The position numbers and the translations under genes were made by a program. Of a stretch of DNA of 64,000 nucleotides, positions 25,632-34,865 are shown piece by piece. Positions within the stretch are counted from its first letter, which is position 1. Every line of letters begins with the position of its first letter. The notes under the pieces were generated by a model. The model searched no databases, had not been told where the DNA came from, and saw nothing but the letters and a program-made list of their open reading frames with translations. Origin of the DNA: Thalassospira lucentensis (GTDB lineage: Bacteria > Pseudomonadota > Alphaproteobacteria > Rhodospirillales > Thalassospiraceae); NCBI RefSeq assembly GCF_032921865.1, contig NZ_CP136684.1, positions 1,408,501 through 1,472,500 of the forward strand. Direction: 5' to 3'.

Positions 25632-26372
25632 GTGGAAACCCGTTACGAAAAGCTTGAACGCCCACGTCGGCTCCCCGATGAAATCGCGGCGCGACTGACC
25701 CGGCAAATCGACGATGGCGCCCTCAAACCCGGCGACAAACTCCCAACGGAACAGGCACTGGCAAACGATTTTGGCGTTGCACGCACCGTCGTCCGCGAAG
25801 CAATCTCGCAGCTTAAAAGCGATGGGATCATCAATTCCCGTCAGGGTGTTGGTGCCTTTGTCTCCGATTCCGGCACACGTACTGTTTTCCGTATCGGCGA
25901 AGCCTGCTTCGCAAAGCGCAAGGAGCTTGCCCAGATCCTGCAATTGCGCACAAGCAACGAGGCCGAAGCCGCCTTTCTTGCCGCCGCACATCGCAACGAA
26001 GCCGACCTTGACGCGATGAACGATCAGATCACCATCATGCGGGAATCTCTTGAAAAATCCGGTGAGGCAAATGGCGAACGCCGGTACGAAGCCGAAAGAC
26101 AGCTTTACCGCCATATCGCCCGTGCCAGCGGCAATGGATTCTTCGTCGATTTCCTTGGCATGCTGGATGGCAGAATTGATCAGAGCCTGCGTTCCGTTGC
26201 AATCAAGAACATGATCGCCGTTGAATCCCGCAAGGAGGTTCTGGCCGAACACGAAGCGGTTTTTGAAGCAATCGTTGAGCAGGATGCCGAAGCCGCACGT
26301 ATCGCTGCACGCACCCATTTTGCAAATGCAGCAACCCGGCTTATCAGCCGTGCGAACCTTGCGGACGTCTGA
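25632..26372 (+). CDS. GntR family regulator, FadR subfamily (FCD domain)
   Basis: 246 residues starting at a GTG. The N-terminal winged helix has the GntR signature ('LPDEIAARLTRQIDDGALKPGDKLPTEQALANDFGVARTVVREAISQLKSDGIINSRQGVGAFV'), followed by an all-helical FCD ligand domain with 'RTSNEAEAAFLAAA' and the His-containing 'HEAVFEAIVEQDAEAARIAARTHF' segment. FCD regulators mostly bind carboxylates with a metal. The shared operators suggest that it represses its own gene, NIPSNAP and tctCBA-2. Confidence 0.92.
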   Translation: METRYEKLERPRRLPDEIAARLTRQIDDGALKPGDKLPTEQALANDFGVARTVVREAISQLKSDGIINSRQGVGAFVSDSGTRTVFRIGEACFAKRKELAQILQLRTSNEAEAAFLAAAHRNEADLDAMNDQITIMRESLEKSGEANGERRYEAERQLYRHIARASGNGFFVDFLGMLDGRIDQSLRSVAIKNMIAVESRKEVLAEHEAVFEAIVEQDAEAARIAARTHFANAATRLISRANLADV

Positions 26373-26517
26373 ACAGTCTGGAACGATTGCAATAATTGAC
26401 GAAAAAACCGTGTTTAGGCATGCCGCCCATCTTTACGGGCAGGTTTAACCATGCTGAAATCCGGCCACGCGCAAAAGCGCCTCACCATGACAATGCGCCA
26501 TCTTCAGGGAGCCCCGA

Positions 26518-28185
26518 ATGTCTAATACTGCGGAAATGCGTCACGGCGGACGCATACTGGTCGATCAACTTGCCCTTCACGGCTGCGAACGGGTTTATCT
26601 TGTTCCCGGTGAAAGCTATCTGGCCGTTCTGGACGGTCTGGTCGACCATCCAGATATCGAACCAATCATCTGCCGTCAGGAAGGCGGTGCCGCCATCATG
26701 GCCGAGGCACACGGAAAACTGACCGGAAAGCCCGGCATCTGCATGGTCACGCGCGGACCAGGTGCCACCAATGCATCAGCAGGTGTGCATGTCGCCCATC
26801 AGGACAGCACCCCGATGATCCTTCTGGTCGGGCAGATCGGACGGGACATGGTCGACCGTGAAGCATTCCAGGAAGTCGACTATCGCAAGATGTTCGAACC
26901 GCTTTGCAAGTGGGTCGCCCAGATCGATGACATCAACCGCATCCCTGAATATATCAGCCACGCCTATCATATCGCGACCTCCGGCCGCCCCGGACCGGTG
27001 GTACTTGCGCTTCCGGAAGACATGCTGTCCTCGGCAGCCGAGGTTGCCGATGCCAAACCCTATTTCCTGATCGAAGCCAAAACCGCCCCCGAAGACGTCG
27101 CCCGTTTCCGTGGCGCACTGGCAGATGCAAAGCGGCCGATCATGATCGTTGGTGGTGGTGGTTGGACCGCAGAAACCACTGAAAACCTTAAATCGTTTGC
27201 AAAACGAAACAATGTTGCGATCGCCACCAGTTTCCGCTGTCAGGACTATATCCCAAACACGCACAGCCATTTCATTGGCGATGTCGGCATCGGGATTAAT
27301 CCAGAACTGGCAAAATTCATTCGCGAAAGCGACCTTGTGATCCTTGTCGGGTCGCGCATGGGGGAAATGACCAGCAGCGGTTACAGCCTGCTTGAAATCC
27401 CCTGCCCGAAACAGAAACTGATCCATGTTTACGCAGGCCCCGATGAACTGGGTCGTGTTTATCGTCCTGATATCGCAATCAATGCATCCCAACGATCATT
27501 CATCCGTGCGATTGCCATGATGGAACCGGTGGATGGAAGTGAACGTGAAGAACAGATTGAAACGGCCCACGCTTCATATCTGAAATTCTCGACCCCGCTT
27601 GATACGCCAGGCGATGTAAAGATGGCGCATGTTGTCGCAAAGCTTCGCGAAATCCTGCCCGAAGACGCCATTGTGACCAACGGGGCCGGCAACTATGCCG
27701 CCTTCCTGCATCGATTCTTCCGGTATGGCAAATATCGTACCGAACTTGCACCGACTTCGGGCTCGATGGGCTATGGCCTTCCGGCATCTGTGGCCGCCAA
27801 GCTGACCCATCCGGACCGGCCGTCGATCTGCCTTGCCGGCGACGGATGTTTTCTGATGCACGGCCAGGAATTCGCAACAGCAGTTCAGTATGGTGCGAAC
27901 ATCATCGTAATCGTGGTCAATAACGGTATGTTCGGCACCATCCGCATGCATCAGGAACGCAATTATCCCGGTCGCGTTTCCGGTACCCAATTGCACAACC
28001 CGGATTTTGCGGCCTACGCTGTTGCCTTTGGCGGGCATGGCGAAACCGTCACCAAGACCGAAGATTTCGGCCCGGCTTTTGAGCGTGCCATGAATTCGGG
28101 AAAACCGGCGATTATCGAGGTACAGGTTGATCCGCAGGCATTAACCCCGATCAAGACACTGAATCAGATTCGCGCGGGCAGTTGA
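26518..28185 (+). CDS. Thiamine diphosphate-dependent enzyme, acetolactate synthase-like
   Basis: 555 residues with the three-domain ThDP decarboxylase/acetohydroxyacid synthase layout. Glu55 ('ICRQEGGAAIMAEAHGK') is the cofactor-activating Glu; the middle domain has 'RPIMIVGGGGWTAETTENLKSFA'; the C-terminal domain carries the ThDP motif starting 'LAGDGCFLMHGQEFATAVQYG' and ending in NN. No small regulatory subunit lies nearby, which argues against biosynthetic acetolactate synthase. A catabolic 2-oxo-acid or C2-unit enzyme is likely; the substrate is unknown. It follows the GntR gene by 145 bp on the same strand. Confidence 0.88.
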   Translation: MSNTAEMRHGGRILVDQLALHGCERVYLVPGESYLAVLDGLVDHPDIEPIICRQEGGAAIMAEAHGKLTGKPGICMVTRGPGATNASAGVHVAHQDSTPMILLVGQIGRDMVDREAFQEVDYRKMFEPLCKWVAQIDDINRIPEYISHAYHIATSGRPGPVVLALPEDMLSSAAEVADAKPYFLIEAKTAPEDVARFRGALADAKRPIMIVGGGGWTAETTENLKSFAKRNNVAIATSFRCQDYIPNTHSHFIGDVGIGINPELAKFIRESDLVILVGSRMGEMTSSGYSLLEIPCPKQKLIHVYAGPDELGRVYRPDIAINASQRSFIRAIAMMEPVDGSEREEQIETAHASYLKFSTPLDTPGDVKMAHVVAKLREILPEDAIVTNGAGNYAAFLHRFFRYGKYRTELAPTSGSMGYGLPASVAAKLTHPDRPSICLAGDGCFLMHGQEFATAVQYGANIIVIVVNNGMFGTIRMHQERNYPGRVSGTQLHNPDFAAYAVAFGGHGETVTKTEDFGPAFERAMNSGKPAIIEVQVDPQALTPIKTLNQIRAGS

Positions 28186-28216
28186 TCTGCCAGACTGTGA
28201 AATACGGCGGGATCAC

Positions 28217-28864
28217 TTACCGTTCAGGCAAAATGATCTCGCCATTTTCAAGAGCCCTGAGCAACTTGCCAACCGCGTCTGCTAGCTTCTCGTCAATGAC
28301 ATGCAAATAAGCTGTCCAATCCGAAAGCTTTTTAAGCTCTTCCTTGCCATCAGAAATTCCGCGCAGACCGATTAATGGCACGTCAAACTTCTGACAGACC
28401 CGCAAGATGGCATAGGTTTCCATATCCACCATATCGGCATCAATCGCGTCATAAGCGACACCCGATACAACATTTGCCCCCGTCGACAAACGGGCTTCCG
28501 GTACGCCGGGAATACGATGGAGCATCTCCAGAACCGCCGGAAGGTTCAGATAGGGTGTAATCCCCTTCTCGAAACCAAGCGCCGAGCAATCCATGTCACG
28601 GTAAGAAACGGTCGAGGCCTGATAGACCTCCGCTTGCTCAAGCGTACGCGAACCTGCCGATCCAAGAGTAATCACCAGATCAGGCAAATCACCCGACAAT
28701 CTTAGTTCCGTCAAGACAGAGCTCAGATTAATTGCAGCTTCGACCGGACCAATGCCGATCATCAGCGGCGTGAACAATTTTTCAAGATGGGGACCATATT
28801 CCTGATTTGCCGCCATGGCGAACAGCACATTTGTTCCGGCAAAATCATGAAGATATCCGCGCAT
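28217..28864 (-). CDS. 5'-methylthioadenosine/S-adenosylhomocysteine nucleosidase family protein
   Basis: 215 residues of the nucleoside phosphorylase/hydrolase fold: N-terminal 'NVLFAMAANQEYGPHLEKLFTPLMIGIGPVEAAINLS', 'LVITLGSAGSRTLEQAEVYQ' and the C-terminal 'DADMVDMETYAILRVCQKFDVPLIGLRGISDG', in which the Met-Glu pair and the last Asp match the MTA/SAH nucleosidase active site. It would hydrolyse MTA or SAH to adenine and a thioribose sugar. Single gene, convergent with the ThDP enzyme. Confidence 0.85.
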   Translation of the reverse strand: MRGYLHDFAGTNVLFAMAANQEYGPHLEKLFTPLMIGIGPVEAAINLSSVLTELRLSGDLPDLVITLGSAGSRTLEQAEVYQASTVSYRDMDCSALGFEKGITPYLNLPAVLEMLHRIPGVPEARLSTGANVVSGVAYDAIDADMVDMETYAILRVCQKFDVPLIGLRGISDGKEELKKLSDWTAYLHVIDEKLADAVGKLLRALENGEIILPER

Positions 28865-28966
28865 ATCCCACCTATCTCGTCTGCGATTGATCCGGATGCA
28901 GATTAATGATCAGGACATGCTTTGCCAGCCCTTATTTAGGCCAGTTTGAAAATATTCCGGAGAAAA

Positions 28967-29043
28967 TGGCGCACCCGACAGGATTCGAACCTGTGGCCTT
29001 TGCCTTCGGAGGGCAACGCTCTATCCAGCTGAGCTACGGGTGC
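28967..29043 (-). tRNA. tRNA-Arg (anticodon CCG)
   Basis: 77 nt with encoded CCA. Acceptor stem GCACCCG/CGGGTGC, D-arm GCTC/GAGC, anticodon stem TTGCC/GGCAA with loop CTCCGAA giving anticodon CCG, T-arm ACAGG/CCTGT with loop TTCGAAT. It decodes CGG. Confidence 0.97.
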
Positions 29044-29184
29044 GCAATGGGCATCGGGCAGCACGGCCCGAGCGGTTGGGTGATACAGGTTTTGTCCGTC
29101 GCGGGCAAGGATTTTTGACGGCCCCTGCCAATCAGCACCTTGCCACCCGTTCGGTTAAATTCTGGTTGCGACATATCACTGCGA

Positions 29185-30921
29185 TCAGCTTTCGACGTCG
29201 CGTCGCTCATAGGGATCCCGAACGATCCACGTCCCGTTCCATTCCCGGTCCTGTTCGCGGCGCTGCAGACGTTCCATACGATTGAGCATAAGCTGAGCGG
29301 CGAAATCGCTGCCGATGCCTTCCTGAACTTCCTCGAAGAGAGGTTGGGCCTTGTCAAAATCGCCCTCGCGATAAAACGCAATCGCGGTTTCATAGGTTTT
29401 GCGCCAGTCGCGACGTTCGTCGCTTAGCTGTCCGGACTGTGCCAGCACTTCATAAAGATAAACTACATGCTCGGTCCCGAGCAGTACAACATGGTCCAGA
29501 TCGCGCATCTCAATCTCGCCGGCTGCCATGCTGGCCGTTTCATGTGAAGCCAGAATCTGGGTACCGTAAATACGGTTGGCCTTTTCAAGGCGGTTGGCAT
29601 AGTTCACGCAATCGCCAACCACCGTATAGGCGCGTGATTTATCCGTCCCGATTGAGCCGACGACAACCTCGCCGGTCGCGATACCAATACGAATATCAAG
29701 CCCGTGATCGCCGATCAGGTCGGCATATTTGGTCTTCAGCGCATTAAAGCGTGCCACCTGCTCCAACGCTGCCAGACAGGCATGCCCGGCGTGGCTTTTT
29801 TCCCCGCAGAAGGGCGGGCCCCAGAAACCGATCACCCTATCCCCGACAAAATTGTCGATAATGCCGCTATGGTTTGCAATCGGTTCGGTCATGGCGGTCA
29901 GATAATCATTGAGAAAATCGACGAGTTTCTCGGGCGGTATATGTTCGGCCATCCAGTCAAAATTGGTCAGGTTCACAACACTGACCGTCATCACCCGCTT
30001 TTGCGAGGTTTCAAGCGCGGTTTCCTGCGACAGCAGGTTATTGATGATCTTTGGATCAATATATTTGCCAAACCGTTCACGCATACGGAACCGTACGCGC
30101 AATTCGCGCGTCATGCGGTTAAAGGCATCCGCCAGCCGGGCAAAATCGCCCTTGCCCTTGAAATCAAGGCTTGTATCGAGCTTGCCTGACTGCACGCTGT
30201 TCAACGCATTGGTCGTATCGCGAACAGCTTTGACCACCGCCTGCGCCAGATAGTAGGCAAAGGAAATGCCGATCACCACCGCAGCCAGCATCATGATAAA
30301 TTCGGCCTGGATCAGAAAATCTTCGCGCTCCGAGACATTTTCGACTGTTTCGCTGGAATATTTTTCCAGCAGCAAAATCTCGCTGCGCAGATCAAGCACA
30401 ATGTTGCGATGAATACCGCGGACAAGATTTTCCTGACGCTGCGCGTCATCAAGGTCGCCTTCACGCACCCGGCTCAGTAACCTTTCAACGCCCAGATTGA
30501 ACTGGGCGGCAATATCGGCGAATTCGCGCATACGAACATCAAGATCAAGCAATACACCTTGTTCGAAATGGCCCGATGCCTGTGCCCGGCCAAGTGCTGC
30601 CGAGGTAAAGGCCTTGCGAAAGGCCTGCTCGATCTGGGTTTGCTTGGCATCAATCTCGATTTCGATACCACTTAACAGGGGAGCATCCGGGCCTTCATTT
30701 TCGACAACACGCATGTAACGGTCGATCAGCGAAATCTGTTCAAGCTGACGGGAACGAACATCGGAAAGCGCATCCTTGACCGGCGTCACATAGCGCGACA
30801 CTGCTTCAAGATCGCCATTAATTCCAAGTGACTGGATAACGGAGAACCCGGTAGCCACAACAAGCCACACGACAAAAAAGGCCGCGACACCCAGGAACTT
30901 CGCCCGAACGGTCCTTAGCAT
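29185..30921 (-). CDS. Membrane-bound class III adenylate/guanylate cyclase-like protein with HAMP
   Basis: 578 residues: TM1 about 9-30, a helical periplasmic region, TM2 about 207-228, HAMP, then a class III cyclase domain (about 305-485) and a short C-terminal TPR-like helix pair. The first metal-binding Asp is replaced by Asn317 ('VSVVNLTNFDWMAE') and the purine-selecting Lys by Asn357 ('IIDNFVGDRVIGFWG'). The second metal Asp361, Asp437 ('YTVVGDCVNYANRLE'), Asn440 and Arg444 remain. It is thus either a weak or altered cyclase or a nucleotide-binding sensor. Product specificity cannot be assigned. Confidence 0.88.
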   Translation of the reverse strand: MLRTVRAKFLGVAAFFVVWLVVATGFSVIQSLGINGDLEAVSRYVTPVKDALSDVRSRQLEQISLIDRYMRVVENEGPDAPLLSGIEIEIDAKQTQIEQAFRKAFTSAALGRAQASGHFEQGVLLDLDVRMREFADIAAQFNLGVERLLSRVREGDLDDAQRQENLVRGIHRNIVLDLRSEILLLEKYSSETVENVSEREDFLIQAEFIMMLAAVVIGISFAYYLAQAVVKAVRDTTNALNSVQSGKLDTSLDFKGKGDFARLADAFNRMTRELRVRFRMRERFGKYIDPKIINNLLSQETALETSQKRVMTVSVVNLTNFDWMAEHIPPEKLVDFLNDYLTAMTEPIANHSGIIDNFVGDRVIGFWGPPFCGEKSHAGHACLAALEQVARFNALKTKYADLIGDHGLDIRIGIATGEVVVGSIGTDKSRAYTVVGDCVNYANRLEKANRIYGTQILASHETASMAAGEIEMRDLDHVVLLGTEHVVYLYEVLAQSGQLSDERRDWRKTYETAIAFYREGDFDKAQPLFEEVQEGIGSDFAAQLMLNRMERLQRREQDREWNGTWIVRDPYERRDVES

Positions 30922-31080
30922 GCCGGTCCTGATCCTCCGAAAAACGTAGCTGAAAATGCCACCGAATACACAACGGCAATAGGTGCCATATCGTGACGGT
31001 CGCCCCGGGTAACAACCTTGGCAATCATATGCAACTGATTAAAAATGCTACCTGATCAGGGATCAGCGGTCAAAACGCAA

Positions 31081-32049
31081 TCAATTGAGCGTACACGAAA
31101 AATCCCGGGCAGCCGCACCGCCCTTGATCCAGCGCCTGATATCGCCGATCACCGTTGGTCCGTTCAGGTCACGCAGCAACATGTGGTAGCCATCAGGAAA
31201 CAGGCAAACCACACTCCGGTCCGGGTTTGATGCCCTGATGTCCTTCGCAATTGCACCAGTCGCCTCTGGTGGAATCACCTGATCCTGTTCGCCGGACAAT
31301 AAAAGCGTTGGAATATCAATTTCTCCTGCCCGCTGATGAGCCAAATCCATCAAATCAGCCAAACCGGCAACCATATCAACCCGTGCCGATTTCATCATAT
31401 GCGGATCACGTGACAGACGACGGAGCATTTCAATATTGTCCGAGGGCCAGATATCAAGTCCCTGCCCAGACAGGGGCAACCAAGGCAAACTGTGTGAGAT
31501 GACAGAAAGCGGTGCGGTCTGATACCACGGCATCATGTCGCGGTTCCATACTGCCGGAGCCACCAGAATAACCCCGTCCATCCACCAGGGCCGCGATGCC
31601 GCCGTCACAATTGCAACCGCACCGCCCATTGAGTCCCCCATCAGATAGACCGGTCGACCCGGATATTGCGTACGCAGTGTGACCAGCATGTCAGCCGCAT
31701 CATTGACGAGGCTTTGTATTCCCGACCAGAAAGGTCGCGTCGCAGTGCGCCCAAAGCCGCGCTGGTCATAAGCAAAAAGCGCAATATTATCAGACGCCAG
31801 CGTCGTTCCGGCTTCGTCAAATGCATTGGCGTAATCGCCAAATCCGTGCAGGCCAAGGATCACCGCATCCGGATCGCCAACCGGGCCCCAATGCTGCAAG
31901 GGTAACGATTCCCCGTCAGATGCAATGAACGCATTTTGGGTAATTTTAACGCTGCCAACCGGATCACCGGCAGGAATGACAGTCGGAGCGCAAGCCACCA
32001 GAAAAAACGAGAACCCGAGCCCGACAAACCGCAACAATGTTTTTGACAT
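31081..32049 (-). CDS. Alpha/beta hydrolase lipoprotein, monoacylglycerol lipase-like
   Basis: 322 residues from the ATG at 32049. A lipoprotein signal ends in LVAC (Cys20), so it is probably membrane-anchored in the periplasm. The hydrolase fold shows the oxyanion motif 'LGLHGFGDYANAF', nucleophile Ser140 ('LMGDSMGGAV'), acid 'LLLSGEQDQVIPPE' and base 'FPDGYHMLLRD'. Layout matches serine aminopeptidase S33/lysophospholipase proteins. It follows the ABC ATPase gene after a strong terminator, so it is likely a separate unit. Confidence 0.85.
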   Translation of the reverse strand: MSKTLLRFVGLGFSFFLVACAPTVIPAGDPVGSVKITQNAFIASDGESLPLQHWGPVGDPDAVILGLHGFGDYANAFDEAGTTLASDNIALFAYDQRGFGRTATRPFWSGIQSLVNDAADMLVTLRTQYPGRPVYLMGDSMGGAVAIVTAASRPWWMDGVILVAPAVWNRDMMPWYQTAPLSVISHSLPWLPLSGQGLDIWPSDNIEMLRRLSRDPHMMKSARVDMVAGLADLMDLAHQRAGEIDIPTLLLSGEQDQVIPPEATGAIAKDIRASNPDRSVVCLFPDGYHMLLRDLNGPTVIGDIRRWIKGGAAARDFSCTLN

Positions 32050-32114
32050 GTGGTTAATTGCTGCTCCCGAAGTCATTCTGGTTTGCGTTTGAAAGCCAAG
32101 TTAAGGGGAAAAAA

Positions 32115-32145
32115 CAAAACCCTGCAAGAAACTTGCAGGGTTTTG
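32115..32145 (-). terminator. Intrinsic terminator of the ABC ATPase gene
   Basis: CAAAACCCTGCAAG and CTTGCAGGGTTTTG form a perfect 14-bp stem with a 3-base loop. On the minus strand it is followed by TTTTTTCCCC. It lies 26 bp beyond the ATPase stop codon. Confidence 0.88.
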
Positions 32146-32170
32146 AATGGTCTGGCAACTGCCTGAAAAA

Positions 32171-33133
32171 TCAGGCAGCCTTACCCGCACGGGCCTTGTC
32201 ATTATCGCGTGTCAGCATCAGGAAGATATCTTCAAGATCGCCTTCCTCGGTCGACAGGTCGGTAATTGCGAGACCGCAACCCTGAATGGCGTTAAGGATT
32301 TCAGCCATCTGGGTATTGCTGGGCCGGTAATTCAGCGCGATCTGGTTTGCGGCCTTAAGCTCCGCCCCCCAAGGGGTGAGTTCCTCGGGCACGGCATTGA
32401 GTTCGTTTTTAACTGTGAGAACCAGCGTTTTGTGGTCGATCCGGCGCAGAAGACTGCGTTTGTCTTCATGGGCAATCACATTGCCCTTATTGATGATCGC
32501 AATCTCGTCACACAGCTCTTCGGCTTCTTCAAGATAATGCGTGGTCAGAACAATCGTAACACCTGCCTTGTTCAGTTCCTTCACATAAGCCCAAAGCTGT
32601 TGACGCAGTTCGATATCGACCCCGGCAGTTGGTTCATCTAGCACCAGAACCGGCGGCATATGGACCATCGCCTTGCCGACCAGAAGACGCCGACGCATCC
32701 CACCCGAAAGCGAGCGGGAATAGGAATCGGCCTTATCTGACAGGCCAAGAGCGGCAAGAATCTCGTCCGTACGCCGCTCCGGTTTGGGGACACCATACAG
32801 GCCGGCCTGCAATTCCATCGCCTGACGCGGCGTGAAAAATGCGTCCAGATTAAGTTCCTGTGGCACGATCCCGATAGAACACCGCGCAGCGCGCATTTCG
32901 GTTTCGATATCATGGCCCCAGATTTTTGCCGTACCGCTTGTCTTGGTGACAAGACCGGCCAGAATATTGATAAATGTGGACTTTCCGGCGCCATTCGGAC
33001 CAAGAAGGGCGAAAAATGAACCGCGTGGAATTTTCAACGACACGTTATCCAGTGCCAGTTTTTCGCCGTTCGCACCCTTGTAGAGCTTGGTCAGCCCTTC
33101 GACTTCGATGGCGTAGTCGGGCATTGCAGTCAT
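32171..33133 (-). CDS. ABC transporter ATP-binding protein (ABC-2 type, YadG-like)
   Basis: 320 residues from the ATG at 33133; an upstream in-frame ATG at 33211 would add a non-conserved tail. Walker A 'LLGPNGAGKST', Q-loop 'IGIVPQELNLD', signature 'SRSLSGGMRRRLLVGKAM', Walker B 'VLVLDEPTAGVD' and the H-loop 'VLTTHYLEEAEELCD' are all intact. The C-terminal extension is like that of exporters with ABC-2 permeases. No permease gene is adjacent on either side, which is unusual; the partner must lie elsewhere. Confidence 0.9.
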   Translation of the reverse strand: MTAMPDYAIEVEGLTKLYKGANGEKLALDNVSLKIPRGSFFALLGPNGAGKSTFINILAGLVTKTSGTAKIWGHDIETEMRAARCSIGIVPQELNLDAFFTPRQAMELQAGLYGVPKPERRTDEILAALGLSDKADSYSRSLSGGMRRRLLVGKAMVHMPPVLVLDEPTAGVDIELRQQLWAYVKELNKAGVTIVLTTHYLEEAEELCDEIAIINKGNVIAHEDKRSLLRRIDHKTLVLTVKNELNAVPEELTPWGAELKAANQIALNYRPSNTQMAEILNAIQGCGLAITDLSTEEGDLEDIFLMLTRDNDKARAGKAA

Positions 33134-33318
33134 GAATGCGTGATCTCCGCTCTTTTCCGCGTGGCTTGTTTGCGCTAAGACCATGCGGAAGTGTTGATTG
33201 AATATGCGCAATCGGTATCATCCCCATCAAAGCGGGGTCAATGGCTCTTGGCCCTGCTTCAGGTCGATGATCAACCGATGGTAACACCTATGCCTGTGCT
33301 AACTGGGAAGCTGGATAT

Positions 33319-33498
33319 ATGAAGATCACCGAAGAAATCAAAGTCGGCAGCCTCAATGTTGCCTGTGACGGCGGCAAAGGCCACCTTGGCCATCCCACCG
33401 TTTACCTCAATCTTGAGGAAAAGGGCGAGGTGGTCTGCCCTTATTGCTCGAAGAAATATATTTTCGACAAATCCCAGGCCGAGCACGCAGCCCATTAA
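33319..33498 (+). CDS. Small zinc-finger protein
   Basis: 59 residues beginning MKITEEIKVGSLNVACDGG. Candidate zinc ligands are Cys16, His22 or His25, and the pair Cys40/Cys43 (VVCPYCSKKY). This matches the small zinc-finger family related to the NDUFS6 subunit of complex I, common as stand-alone genes in alphaproteobacteria. The function is not known. It precedes trpB by about 140 bp on the same strand. Confidence 0.85.
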   Translation: MKITEEIKVGSLNVACDGGKGHLGHPTVYLNLEEKGEVVCPYCSKKYIFDKSQAEHAAH

Positions 33499-33641
33499 TC
33501 CGTTTTGCCCGGCCACGGGTAGAAGGAACCAGCGTTAAGGCTGCCAATCCCGTTAACACCGGCGGCTTCTCGCTGATCAAATGACTGTCGCATGTCTTTG
33601 CCGTCGCGGCACCGTTCGCGGCCCATCCACGGGGAAATCCT

Positions 33642-34865
33642 ATGACGTCTGCACCAACCGCGCTTAACAGCTATCGTGCCCTTCCGGATCCGGATGGACA
33701 TTTCGGCAATTTCGGGGGCCGCTTTGTCGCCGAAACCCTGATGCCGCTGATTCTCGAGCTGGAGCAGGCCTACAAGGATGCCAAGAAAGACCCGGCGTTT
33801 CAGAAAGAACTCGATTATTACCTGAAACACTATGTCGGTCGCGCAAACCCGCTTTATTACGCCGAACGCCTGACCGAACATCTGGGCGGTGCCAAGATTT
33901 ATTTCAAGCGCGAGGACCTGAACCATACCGGCGCGCACAAGATCAACAACTGTATTGGCCAAATCCTTCTGGCCAAGCGCATGGGCAAAACCCGTATCAT
34001 TGCCGAAACCGGTGCCGGCCAGCACGGTGTGGCAACGGCCACAGTTTGCGCGCGCTTTGGCCTGCCCTGCACGGTTTACATGGGCTCGAAGGATATCGAG
34101 CGCCAGTCGCCAAATGTCTTCCGCATGCGGCTTCTGGGGGCCGAGGTCAAACCGGTCAAATCCGGTTCCTGCTCGCTTAAAGATGCGATGAACGAAGCCC
34201 TTCGGGACTGGGTCACCAATGTCGAAGATACTTTCTACATCATTGGTACCGCTGCGGGTCCACACCCCTATCCGGAACTGGTCCGCGATTTCCAGTGCGT
34301 GATCGGCAACGAAGCCAAAGAACAGATCCTTGAACAGGAAGGCAGACTTCCCGATCAGGTAATTGCGGCCGTCGGTGGCGGCTCAAACGCGATCGGCCTG
34401 TTCCACCCGTTCCTGGATGACAAGGATATCGAAGTTGTCGGTGTCGAGGCAGCAGGTCACGGCATTCATACCGGAAAGCATGCCGCCAGCCTGAGTGCAG
34501 GCAAGCCGGGCGTTTTGCACGGAAACCGCACCTATCTGTTGATGGATGACGATGGCCAGATCAAGGAAGCCGATTCGATTTCTGCCGGTCTGGATTATCC
34601 GGGTATCGGCCCCGAACATAGCTGGCTCAAGGATATCGGGCGCGCCCGGTACGAGCCGATTGGAGACAAAGAGGCGCTTGAGGCCTTTAAGCTCTGTTCC
34701 GAACTCGAAGGCATCATTCCGGCGCTGGAATGCAGCCATGCCATCGCTCAGGTGATGAAAGAAGCACCGAAAATGGGCAAGGACAAGATCATCCTCATGT
34801 GTCTGAGCGGCCGGGGTGACAAGGACATCTTTACCGTGGCCGAAGCACTGGGAGTAGAACTGTGA
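33642..34865 (+). CDS. trpB: Tryptophan synthase beta subunit
   Basis: 407 residues, the usual TrpB length. The PLP Lys100 lies in '[14 protein letters not shown]', the catalytic Glu in '[13 protein letters not shown]', and the phosphate loop in '[10 protein letters not shown]'. It condenses indole and serine to tryptophan in the TrpAB complex. Coupled to trpA by a 4-bp GTGA overlap; the series trpB-trpA-accD-folC is a common proteobacterial arrangement. Confidence 0.98.
   Translation: MTSAPTALNSYRALPDPDGHFGNFGGRFVAETLMPLILELEQAYKDAKKDPAFQKELDYYLKHYVGRANPLYYAERLTEHLGGAKIYFKREDLNHTGAHKINNCIGQILLAKRMGKTRIIAETGAGQHGVATATVCARFGLPCTVYMGSKDIERQSPNVFRMRLLGAEVKPVKSGSCSLKDAMNEALRDWVTNVEDTFYIIGTAAGPHPYPELVRDFQCVIGNEAKEQILEQEGRLPDQVIAAVGGGSNAIGLFHPFLDDKDIEVVGVEAAGHGIHTGKHAASLSAGKPGVLHGNRTYLLMDDDGQIKEADSISAGLDYPGIGPEHSWLKDIGRARYEPIGDKEALEAFKLCSELEGIIPALECSHAIAQVMKEAPKMGKDKIILMCLSGRGDKDIFTVAEALGVEL

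Noticed and set aside
25574..25657. 27-codon ATG frame just before the GntR start (leader peptide or frameshifted N-terminus)
   Set aside because: The GntR protein is complete from its GTG, and the small frame has no leader-peptide traits.
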